The translations under genes were made by a program, and so were the position numbers. Below, piece after piece: positions 50,080 to 60,205 of a stretch of DNA of 64,000 bases (position 1 is the stretch's first letter; the number at the start of each line of letters is the position of its first letter). Below the pieces are notes generated by a model. That model was not told where the DNA came from. It saw only the letters and a list, made by a program, of their open reading frames with translations, and made no database searches. The stretch covers positions 8,733,983 to 8,797,982 of the forward strand of contig NC_087077.1 in the NCBI RefSeq assembly GCF_026151205.1, given 5' to 3'. The DNA is from Bolinopsis microptera (Eukaryota > Ctenophora > Tentaculata > Lobata > Bolinopsidae).

Positions 50080-50837
50080 CCTGTGCCAGATTTTGGGGTA
50101 AGATTGTGTTTTTTATACGATGGTAACTGTAGATTATAATTACGATACTTTGAGTCAGTTCAGCATAAAATAGATTTAATTTAATTTATATAGCAAAATG
50201 TAAAATTTTTCAAGAAAGGAAGTATTGGGCCTAATTATTAAATGACTGTAATTCTGAAATTACACAATTTGGTAATCGTGAACACGGAACATTTCCAATT
50301 ATATTAGTAGTCCTTTTTTAAACTATAAAAGTCATGTTTTATGAGCAAAGAAAGTCGAATTGTTTTAAAATATCAACAGGGATTATTCTAAGGACTATGA
50401 TTGTAGTTTACAATATTTATTATATACTGTTATTTAAAATAAATCTGTTCTGAAAATTAGTCAAGCATGACCTGAAAATGAGACGCAATCTGTAACATAA
50501 TCTGCAGTTTTATTGTTTTATTTAATTCACAAAGTTACATTAAATATGTAATCATAATGTTCTGTATTCTGGAATAAAATATAATACTAAAGTACACAAT
50601 ATTATCGATACCTTGTGCAATGTGTAATAGATTGACATGCATTTATTAAAGTTTAATCTGTCCCCAAATATCTCATATAAAAATTGTCGATACGATAAGT
50701 CATAGTAATATAATTTGTCGATGTTACAACCATGCATAACAAAAGTTAAGTCATAAAATTTCTGATGACGAGTTGTGCAATGTAACAATGAACTTTAACC
50801 AGTTGGCTTATAAATATGTAAGAGCAAGGAAAACAAC
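50080..50837. other. Gap between moonraker-like 3' end and RABL2 5' end
   Basis: About 760 bp of AT-rich DNA on the shared minus strand; presumably 3' UTR and promoter or intercistronic spacer. No repeat or RNA recognised. Confidence 0.45.
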
Positions 50838-52995
50838 TCATGCTGGAAGAAACTCAGATAGATAAATATTATCAGCTATTCCATCACAAGAATTAATAAT
50901 TTCGTTACAAACATCATCCACAAGGTTGTCAGCGATGTTATCAACTATATTGTTAATAGTGGCCCAAGGATCAAACCCACTTGTTTTAAAATGTTTGGTG
51001 AGTCTCAAATACTGGAGCATTGCATTTTTGTAACTCTCAATTTGACGCATGTTCTGCTTAGGAAAGTTCAGTAAAGCTAACCCAGTTTTTGTACACTGAC
51101 TGTGAATAGCAGGTGGAGTAGCTATAATACTTGTGGGGATAAGCTCAGCACTCGGTAAGCACACTAGAGGAACCTCTTCAGTCATGTTTAAGGGATTGCT
51201 GTATTGCATATGCAACCACCTGCTTCTGATATCATCATCTTCCTTTTGAATTTCTTCTAATTGACCCAATAATTGTGTCATTGTTGTGCTCAGTTCTTTG
51301 GTCTTGAAGCTTGGTTCTGCACAAGGGATTGAAATAGGTGAAGGTATAACTGCCTTGATTTCATCAAATTTCTCTTCGGCATGTGATAATTCCCCAGTTG
51401 ACAGTGTTAACTCAGGAGAAGCAGGGCAGTTACCTCTTCCAAGCTCATCAATCCAAGCTTGTCTTGCTACCTCTCGCTCTGTTATAAGAGGAGTCACATT
51501 TCCTCTAATCTCCAATGGATCCCATTTAGCTTTATTTGGCGCAGAGGTTGGTCTTAAAGGCTCATGTAATGGTTTTCCTAAAGGTCTCTTTCCCCTCTTC
51601 ACACCAGCTGACATAGCTCGTTTGTAGGTATTATTGTATCGTGAAACATTCCCTTTTGACTTAGGCTTGATTACCTTTGAATTAGATGGTTTTGTAGAAG
51701 GTGCTTTTTTGTTGATAACAAGGTTTTTTGGAGGTCGGGACTTTTCTTTTGCAGATATATTCATCTTTGACATATTGTTGACTATAAGTGACTTAAGAGC
51801 AGCTTTCAAACTTTCATTCCTATCCGGGCTCAAAGGAGATCCAGTTGCTTGCTTCACTTTATCAGCAAGATTAAGCTTACCAGCAGGTCCTATAACACTA
51901 TTTGTAGAAACAACTTGTGACGGAGAAGGGGCAGGAGATATTAATGTTGAAATTTGGACATCCTGCAATTCACAGATTGTCCTTAACTCCTGAAGAAGCA
52001 GTTTTAAATCACCTCTCACTTTCTTTACAAGGTCTGTCATGTAAGTAGATTGCAAGGTTCGTGAAACACGTATGAAACTGTTTAAAGCACTCATCAGTGA
52101 TCTGTATGCTGTGCTCATATGACTGAACACATTACTTTGAGTCAACACGATTCCTCTGTGAATAAATGCTGTGCGCTTCAGCTGGCCAACAAGCTCAGAA
52201 ACGTGGCGTTTTGTGTTGTAAAGAAGTCTACACAAATGCCTCCGCTGTTCTTCAACTCTGCGCTGAAGCCTCAGTTCTACAATAGGATCTGGATACCCTT
52301 GTTTGCTTACTGGCTTACCAAGATCAATGTAAGCATGTTCTATGTTGTCAATCATCATAGAAATAGACTTTATAGATTTGTTTGCAGTTGAATCAGGTGC
52401 TGCAGAAGGAATATTAACTCTGAACGAAGCTGATTTGTTTGGTCTCCATACTGAAGCTTTTCTCGATTCAACAGGGTTTCTATTCGGACTGTGGGAAACA
52501 TAAGGGCGTCCTGGACTGAAAGAGGTACGTGCTGGTGCCTTTACATAGCCATGTTTGTGCTGGCTTAAATTATTGTTAGAGACCAGTTTTTCAGGGCTCT
52601 TTATTTTAACCTCTTTTACTGGAATGTGATCCAAGTCATCATCTTTGAATAAGTTCCCAAGGCGAATATCTCTCTTGGCAAGAAGCATCGCTCTCTCCAT
52701 TGTGTTGTTGTTGTCATGATGGTTTTCTATCCCATTAAAAAGCATAGGAGAGGGTTGTCTTATTGCTGCTTTGTTGTTGATTGCCGCATTAGCTCTCTCA
52801 AGGTTGAACTGAAAGTAACAATATGTTATTATTATTGAAGGGGTTTTCATTTCGTTTTTTAATTCATTCATTTTTAAACAGGAAGAACAATTTCAGGACA
52901 AACCTAACTGTAATACTTCAAATTATTATAAAGTTTAGCTCTATTTAATGAAATCATAAGTATCATACCCTGAGCTGTTCAGTAACATATGGCAT
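50838..52995 (-). CDS. KIAA0753: Protein moonraker (MNR/KIAA0753/OFIP)-like centriolar satellite protein
   Basis: A 27-bp first exon (52969-52995, MPYVTEQLR) is spliced to a single large exon (50838-52808), giving 665 residues. Diagnostic blocks in order: ERAMLLAKRDIRLGNLF near the N-terminus; a central helical zone (RRVEEQRRHLCRLLYNTKRH; AYRSLMSALNSFIRV); AKWDPLEIRGN then REVARQAWIDELGRG; a helix (TQLLGQLEEIQKEDDDIRSR); and a C-terminal module (SYKNAMLQYLRLTKHFKTSG, FDPWATINNIVDNIADNLVD, IYLSEFLPA) that parallels the FNPWLIAESFSEELVDEAL-type end of vertebrate moonraker. Vertebrate MNR works with OFD1 and FOR20 at centriolar satellites in ciliogenesis and centriole duplication. Assignment rests on recognised blocks, not on a search. 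Confidence 0.78.
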
Positions 52996-55440
52996 TGGCA
53001 ATCTTTCAGGTCATTTCAGAATATGTTAGCTTGCAGTCATCCTGAGAAGCAAAATCAATGATCTTAAAATAAACATTAAAAACATGAGGGGGTAATAAAC
53101 AGTAAAACCTCAATTAACCTTGCATTTTGAGGAAAGGAAAACATAGACTTTTTAACTATTCCTAGTGGATATCTATTAGCTACATTTCAGCTGCTTTTGG
53201 TCCCATCGAAAAACATTTTATGGCTGATCAAATGAAAAGACATTTTCATATTTATATATTACGTAAACACAGAGGGGGAAGAGGAGGGAGGTTTAAAATT
53301 GGCCAGAAAGTGATTGCGGAATAAGTGAGTGACCCCTTATACTCCAATAGCAGGGAGGTGTTGAGTGTGCACCTCATTGCCCAAAGATTGCTACTGAATC
53401 GGGTTAACTAGGTTATTGGTACAACTCAAATCAATCTAAAGTGAATACTTTTGGGGAGATTCATAAAACCCCAGTTTCTAGACACTATCCTTTTGATATT
53501 GAGATATTGGTATCTCAGATCACGTGAACATCGTTCCTTTTTTATGACACAGTAATTTATTGACACTCACAGCTATAATTTTAATCATTGAATCAGTATT
53601 TTATCTGTGCTCTGCGTAATGCATCACATGAATCAGTTTTTTAATCTATTAACTTATTACACATTTGTGCTCTGCTTTAGCATCACTTGACTATTTAAAA
53701 AAATTGTTTGTTCAGGCCATGACCTTATAGTCAGCCAATTGGCCATTGCTATATTATGTGTATATTGTTTGAATATTCTTTCCTTTAAAAAAAAATAAAA
53801 CCTGTTTTGACATATTATATTTTGTGCATCCTAAATAATACATACTTTACTGTTATCTTGGCCTTGGGTGCGCTAACAATGTCTAAAGACATTTGCAGTA
53901 CTTAGCACAGTGAATCGTTCAACATGACCATATTTAGATAACATTTATGGAAAATCACATGCCATATAACTTTTAAATCTGATATAATAAATAATTAGTT
54001 TCAGAAGCTCCTTGCAACTATTTAACTATCTCAGCTCCCTCTAGATACCTCAAACTCTAAACATCAAATTATATATTGCTTAAGACCGGAAGTTAACTCA
54101 AAATTAGTTAAACAAATTAAAAATTTTTGACATCTAACCAGATTGCAAATGTTGGAACTAATTGTATCACTTATATTTTTTAATTTAAGAAAAGAAAAAA
54201 AGGGGGACCCCTTAATAACAAATAATATAACGGGTGATACTCGTAAAATATTTGTTTCATATATTATTATTCGACGTCACGAGTCCAACTCGGCGCGCGT
54301 CCTGGAAGGTTGTAAACCTACAAGGACCGGCCCCAACCCATGTAGCTGAGACACCTCACAGCAAGAAGACCAAAGTTGCTCTTGCTTGTGAACCGAGCGT
54401 GCTAAATCACTCTACAGTCGATCTTCGAGATTGTTTTGGTTGACGATGTCAACCCATCGAGATCGTTGCTCTGCAAAGCAGAGCAACGATCGACGATCAA
54501 CGATGCGAAGCAAGAATGCTAGTTCGCGCGGCGCGTCGAAGCGGCGAAGTCCTCCAAAGATTGTTCTGAAAGGGCCCCCGATGGTTGTCAGTTGTAACCA
54601 TGACCAACTTCTATTAATGTATTTTCGGACGCTGATTCCGAATCAACCCCCATGACATAGGGTTAAAATGCTCTCCTAACGAGATATTGGCGAAAAACGG
54701 CGAATTTTTGTTTAACTGAGTCTAATATCTCGTCAGGGTTAGGGTTTCGGCATATGTTTTTGTTAAGGATTGGGTTAAGGTTAGGGTTGGGATCAGATTA
54801 TAGAGGGTTAGGGTTTCGAAAAGTCGTTCAGAACCCCAGCAGACCTTACTGGCTAGCGATATTACTACAGGGTGATCGCCTTTTCACAGCTTGTTGAGCT
54901 CCGCGCGCGCTCGTGAGTTCATTGCATTTGCACGCTTCAAACATTCCAAAGATGCAATTGTACCGCGTACCACGTGATACGATGCAGCCATTCAGAGAAC
55001 AACAATCTGCAAAGTTAAAGTTGTGCAGTTTTATATGACCTAAAATACGACTTTTCGCGATAATTCAAAATCTACGTTGTTTTTAATTTCCCCCTAGCTG
55101 GGGGGAAACGTTATTTTTACAAGGCGAACATTTTATTGAAAACCAGACGTTCGCGTTTCTATCTCTTTTACTTTCAAAGTTAGGCTCCAGCCAGTAAGGT
55201 TTCCTGGGCCGGCTAGAGAACGGGTTAAAAAAAGTCACGTGACAGTCGAGTGTAGAGTAATTAATCATCATCCCTTGTGAACGGTGTATCAACTACTATC
55301 ACTTATATTGCAAATTAAATTGTTAACTGAAAGTTTTATTAGAAAGCTTACACAAAATGTAAAGCTGTTTTTATTTGATTAAAGTTGATTACGAAAAGGG
55401 ACCGGGAATAAAAATGTCCAAAAAATTATTACTTAATATA
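52996..55440. other. Intergenic region upstream of the moonraker-like gene
   Basis: No coding exon recognised. AT-rich to about 54250, then GC-richer repeat-derived sequence with a 14-bp stem-loop at 54461-54491 and scattered TTAGGG/TTAGGGTTTCG words at 54725-54830. Confidence 0.5.
54461..54491. repeat. Perfect 14-bp stem-loop with 3-nt loop
   Basis: GATCGTTGCTCTGC, AAA, GCAGAGCAACGATC. It sits in GC-rich repeat-derived sequence, with a second shortened GATCAACGATGC echo right after it. Confidence 0.9.
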
Positions 55441-55450
55441 TCATAAAGTA

Positions 55451-55582
55451 GTATCTCGTCGTGACCCCCATCACAGTTGTCATACGTTGTATGACCCGCC
55501 GCGCACGTGTGCGCGGCGTAGAAACTTTACAGGGTTAGAGTTCCGCCATAGTGAAACGACCGTGGGGGTCACGACGTGATAC
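55451..55582. mobile_element. Short foldback element, TIR GTATCWCGTCGTGACCCCCA
   Basis: A 20-bp end at 55451-55470 is repeated inverted at 55563-55582 with a single mismatch. The interior holds two hairpins: CATACGTTGTATG and CGCCGCGCAC-GT-GTGCGCGGCG. Confidence 0.7.
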
Positions 55583-55836
55583 AGCATCACAACACACAAA
55601 GAGCCTAAAATGCAAAGAAACAGCTGAAACTGATGCATGATGCCGACTGCGCATGCTGCTAACTGCTACTAACTGCTGCTAACTGCTGCTGTCGCATGCG
55701 CTGCATTAGCAGTAGTTAACAGCAGTTTCTTTGCACTTTAGTCTCCCTGTGCCATTGTCGTTGCTCTACTATCGTATATACACGCCACACGGGGAGCTGC
55801 GCGCAATCTTGCGCGGCGGGTCATACAACGTATGAC
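55479..55836. repeat. 26-bp perfect inverted repeat pair
   Basis: GTCATACGTTGTATGACCCG and CCGCGC at 55479-55504 is present in exact inverted form at 55811-55836. The interval contains an ACTGCTGCTA-type palindrome at 55607-55741 bounded by TGCAAAGAAAC and GTTTCTTTGCA. These overlap the element at 55451, suggesting nested insertions. Confidence 0.75.
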
Positions 55837-55933
55837 AATTTTTCATTTGGTAGCGTGCGTGCGCGCCGCAAAACGAGGGACTTTTAAGTAATCACAAATC
55901 ATCGTGTTCTTATTTGACCATTGTTAATGGTTT

Positions 55934-56310
55934 GGCTCGGCGCGCGCTACTTCGTAGCACGTGCCATCGAGCACTTACCATCGAGCATGTACCATCGAGA
56001 AGAAACCGGCGCACGCTACTTCGAAGAAATTTAGACGACACAGGAGGAGCAAAGTGCAAAGAAACTGTCACTAACTGCTACAAACTGCCACTAACTGCCA
56101 CTAACTGCCACTAACTGTTACAAACTGCCACTAACTGCTACAAACTGCCACTAACTGCCACTAACTGCCACTAACTGCTACAATCGCGCCCACGCACTGC
56201 GCGCGCAGTTTGCAGCAGTTAGTGGCAGTTTGTAGCAGTTAGTGGCAGTTTGTAGCAGTTAGTGGCAGTTTGTAGCAGTTAGTGGCAGTTTTCTGCAGTT
56301 GCGCCGAGCC
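55934..56310. mobile_element. 377-bp palindromic element built from CTAACTGCCA repeats
   Basis: Ends GGCTCGGCGC (55934) and GCGCCGAGCC (to 56310) are inverted, with TTT on both outer sides as a possible 3-bp target duplication. Inside, a run of CACTAACTGC/TACAAACTGC 10-bp units (56053-56190) is followed by the inverted run of CAGTTAGTGG/CAGTTTGTAG units (56206-56299), so the whole can fold into a long hairpin. Confidence 0.75.
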
Positions 56311-58047
56311 TTTTAGCAATTTGTCTTTGGCGCCTTACATGCCACATGACTTATTGACATTGTATAATTGGTCTAAAAACAATTTTGTATTATTAGAAAA
56401 TATATGAATTTGGGACAAAATAATTTACTATCGAAGGAAACAAATATTAACTTTTTGACAAGAAAAGCGATTACCAACTAGTACTACAGTTACACAAACA
56501 CTGCATGGCAATACGATTACAAATTGTTTAAATGTTAAATCCGGGTATCGCTATTAGTATTGTGCTATTGTGCCAAAATTACAATATTATATGGTCAATC
56601 GTAATCATTTGCAATTTGGAAGACCCCTCTGCTGATATGTAAACGACTCCTTATACTAACTTGATTGTAGCAAAACGCGTGATGTTTATTGATCATCAGT
56701 TCGATAGGACGATAGTTATGAGAAAAGCTACAAAACTACAATTTCCATTACCAAAGTTTTAGAACTAAACGCTTGATTGAGGGTTCAGAACTTTATTTGA
56801 ATAACAGGGCCTCCCACGGATTGAACAGTTTTGTGCGGAGAAAGAAGTGAAGAGAGTACGAAGCCAAAGAGTTCTCCGACAATTATTCCAGCCAGCCTCG
56901 CCGCAGCAACGCCAACAGCAAGCAGCTGGACTTATCCATGCAACATATATAAGTATATACAACGCTGACCCAGAATGGACATGCCACGGTACCACTATAA
57001 TATTTGCTTCGATTCTCCGTGATACTGATAGCACTAGCAGTAGCAGAATTTGCTGCTTGTAATTCCTGGGCGTTGCTGAACCTGTCATTCCGCCCTATCT
57101 GCTATAGACATATTTTTAATCGCCATAATATGTTCAATGTTAAATCAATGTGTTTAACTTAATAAATGCAAAAGCCTGAGCGAGGTTACCCAGGTAAATT
57201 AATCTTTGCAAGTTGAATTTGCGTTTCTGAAACTACTCTCTGCACTGGTAATTGTATTTAAAAGGGAACACAAAATGATGTACGTGACCAAAATTATTCC
57301 CCGCGCGACGCTATAAGATTCTCTTTCAGCATTCAGTTTCAGTTAATTCTGGGTAATTCGCGCGTAAAATCATATTGGCACGTGTGCGTTCCATGTTCTC
57401 AGAATTAGGCAACGGTAAGTTTATAATCTTTAACTTTAACTGTTTGGAAACAGGTGTTGTTATTTTATGCTGGGAATCCCAAAAAGTGCTTGATCGGCCA
57501 GTTCATCATTGTGTCTCGCTAAATACTTGGCTAGTTTCATTAAGCTTCGACTAATCATCACTGTTGGCTTGGGGATGGTATTCAACTGTTGAGGGCCTAC
57601 TGTAACAGCCATTAATACGCTTATAGTTTTCAGACAGCTACTAACCGATATCCAATGGGTCTCAGCCATAGAATAATACAGGCTCAATTCGGTGGCTCGG
57701 AAAAGTATAATCTATAATATTGAAAGGTTCATGCGCAAATTTACCTAGTTTAGCCGTCATTGATTAGGTACAGACCGACGGAATTGCTCATCAGCAGATC
57801 TTGCGCTTCCGCTGCTGTATCGGACGTCTGTGATCAAAGCAGTAAAGTCGACCTCCCATAAATTGACAACAGGATGTCCCCTGATTCTCCTAGGTTTCTG
57901 GATAGAAGTCGACTATTTATGCTCAATTCTCGAGCCGATAATAGTCTTGCTTAGATTTTCAGACAATAGTCTTAAGATTCCTGTTGGTTTCATCGGTGTA
58001 ATTTATTACAAATATTATCTGTTCACCTTAAAGTTAGCAAATTTTGC
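56311..58047. other. Intergenic, low information; one promoter-like repeat copy
   Basis: No exon recognised. At 57288-57375 a block with TACGTGACC, ATTATTCCCCGCGCGA and GATTCTCTTTCA resembles sequence in both arms of the downstream inverted repeat (59527-59590 and inverted near 62400-62480). A short frame starting with ATG at about 57392 ends at a donor-like GGTAAGTTT and could be a tiny first exon; unsupported. Confidence 0.4.
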
Positions 58048-58165
58048 TTTTCGCAATTGAAACTATAAAAGCGATATGATTAGTCTTGCCAACAAAAGGT
58101 GGCTCGAGCTCCATTCCCCCCTACATAAACATTCAGTAGGGTTTTGTGTTCACCCGGCTTATATG

Positions 58166-58362
58166 TCGGGGTTTGTCAGGGTTTGTCGGGGTTTGTCGGG
58201 GTTTGTCAGGGTTTGTCGGGGTTTGTCAGGGTTTGTCGGGATATGTTGGGGTTTGTCAGGGTTTGTCGGGGTCTGTCGGGGTTTGTCGGGGTCTGTCGGG
58301 GTTTGTCGGGGTCTGTCGGGGTTTGTTGAAGGATATGTCGGGGTTTGTCGGGGTTTGTCGAG
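58166..58362. repeat. 10-bp minisatellite (GGGTTTGTCG)n
   Basis: About 19 tandem copies of GGGTTTGTCG or GGGTTTGTCA with a few GGGTCTGTCG variants. It is present only in the left arm; the right arm goes straight from CCCGGCTTATATA to TCAGGGATTTGAT. Open frames through it (GFVGVCQGLS-type) are repeat artefacts. Confidence 0.92.
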
Positions 58363-59731
58363 CCTGGAGGCTACATGATGCCTTCTCTAGGAATATGATT
58401 ATTATATCTCAATTTGGCTTTAGGTAGGGTGCCCCGCTAAAAGAACTGGATTCTTCCAGGAAGCATCCCGTGCACAGAGCTTGGTCTACATATATATTAA
58501 ATTATTAACCATTCATTCTGTATGTGCACGAAAATTTATTTCAATCAATCAATCAGGGATTTGATAAACACACAAATCAGGATGTCTGGAAGGAGTTTCT
58601 AGATGTCATGGACACGTGGTGTGACGGTGCAACAAAGAAGAAGATACTTTAATTTCGCAGTACACGTTCTACCGAGAGAAAAGAGGCTTATTCTCTACTG
58701 ACGCTGCCTCAAGTTTTAGCCAAGATTCTGACGGTCCAGTCTCTTGGTGGAGCAACTTCGGTTGAGAGGTACCCGAACTACAAAGTTTTCCAATGAAAGC
58801 GCTGTCGCAATCGACATCAGCCTCACCCTGTGAGACGAATTGGAGCTTGTACGACTGGGTGATAAACAAAAAAAGAAACCGCCTCACAGTTAACAAGCAG
58901 CGAGACCTTATTAATATTATTATTTATGTTATTATATTTATGTTATTATATTTATGTTAACACAAGTTTGCGTCTTATGAAAATTCACGAATTAAGGAGC
59001 AATAATTTTATTATTATTTGCTTATTGCTATACTAGTGACTTATTTTTATTCATTATTGTTTATTTACTGTCTAATTCCGACAACATAGTTTTATCTCAT
59101 TGTATCCATTTAAAGTTAAAAACGGACATTAAAATGAACGCTCGGAGCCCGGAGGCATTCAAACGTTTACGTACCTACGGGCGTTGACTTGAACGTAAAT
59201 GGGCAGACTATTTAACTTTAAGGTTAAACGGATATTAATATATGTACGCTATGCCCTAGCTGGGGCCTCTTCTCAGACTCTCGAGCGTTCAATTTGAATT
59301 GGTGTCGATTCAAAATTAAAGTTAATTAAAGTTCAATAAGATAAACTTATCATTGCTGGTTTGATTTTGGAACCTTCTCTAGACCTAGTAATTTTGGATT
59401 CGTAAGTTATGTGCGAGAATAGCTTCCCAGTCCCACGTCAAAGTGATTTATAGATTATCCTAAATCCTTATTTTTAAGGGAATCGTTAGGTATTCGTATA
59501 CTTATAGTATAGTTTTATTATTACACGTACGTGACCAATATTATTCCCCGCGCGATGTTATTACAAATTAGATTCTCTTTCACTTTGATCAGTTTCTTTC
59601 AAAAACAGATTCGCGCGTCAAATATATTTAGTTTGCGCGCTTTTGGTACTCCCAAAAGTACGTCAAAATGCAATTCTGTGAAGGGTGGGAATAAGTCTAA
59701 ACGCTGTGGAGACAACCTGTATACTACCAAG

Positions 59732-59908
59732 AGAGGATGCTTCTTCCACCACAAGCAAGCACTTTGGAGGAAGATGCAGCAACATGACCTAGTCCCGGAA
59801 TACAACGCAGAGAACTCAGCAGTACGGAAGTACTTTAAGATGATCGGTGCTATTGCCTTCGTGGACCTAATCTTCGTGGACCTAATCTTCGTGGATTGTA
59901 ATCTTTGA
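59732..59908 (+). pseudogene. MULE transposase fragment
   Basis: The frame encodes RGCFFHHKQALWRKMQQHDL then VPEYN ... VRKYFKMIGAIAFV. This is the C-terminal segment of the MULE-type transposase domain (GCxFHxxQAxWRKxQ ... LxALAFxP), downstream of the catalytic DDE core. The remainder of the transposase is absent. It ends in a short tandem FVDLI repeat (TTCGTGGACCTAATC twice) before the stop. The upstream frame from 59531 contains no recognisable domain. Confidence 0.72.
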
Positions 59909-60014
59909 TTTTATATTTAACCCCATATTTACTCATACACGACTACACTCTTGTCATTAAAACTTAAAAATGGAAAGTCAAATTTTTATTGCGTAAAGTG
60001 TTTTGTCGCACTTT

Positions 60015-60205
60015 AGTTCTTGTCGCACTACAGTCCAGGTAGCGCACTGTAGTGCGACAGTGTCGGCCTTGAAATTTCTCTGTCGCACTAGGGTACGTGT
60101 CGCACTACGATCCAGGTAGCGTACTCTACTGCGACAGTGTCGATCTTGGAGGTTTCGCACTAGGGTACATGTCGCACTAGAGTACGTGTCGCACTACAGT
60201 ACGTG
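60015..60205. repeat. Tandem hairpins: GTCGCACTACAGT stem units
   Basis: A stem GTCGCACTACAGT (60022-60034) with inverted partner ACTGTAGTGCGAC (60047-60059) around a CCAGGTAGCGC loop is followed by a second, slightly diverged copy at about 60098-60135 and by three more single GTCGCACTA words. It lies in the loop of the large inverted repeat. Confidence 0.8.

Noticed and set aside
54725-54832. TTAGGG words suggesting an interstitial telomere
   Set aside because: Only a few non-tandem TTAGGG/TTAGGGTTTCG words; not a telomeric array.
56765-57088. 107-residue minus-strand frame with several cysteines
   Set aside because: No start context, splice sites or recognisable domain; overlaps an equally open plus-strand frame.
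58076-58427. GFVGVCQGLS-type frames in three phases
   Set aside because: All three frames are translations of one 10-bp minisatellite absent from the other arm of the inverted repeat.
58669-58896. 75-residue frame repeated in both arms (also 63116-63316) as a possible conserved gene
   Set aside because: Its conservation is explained by the arms being copies; no splice sites or domain recognised.
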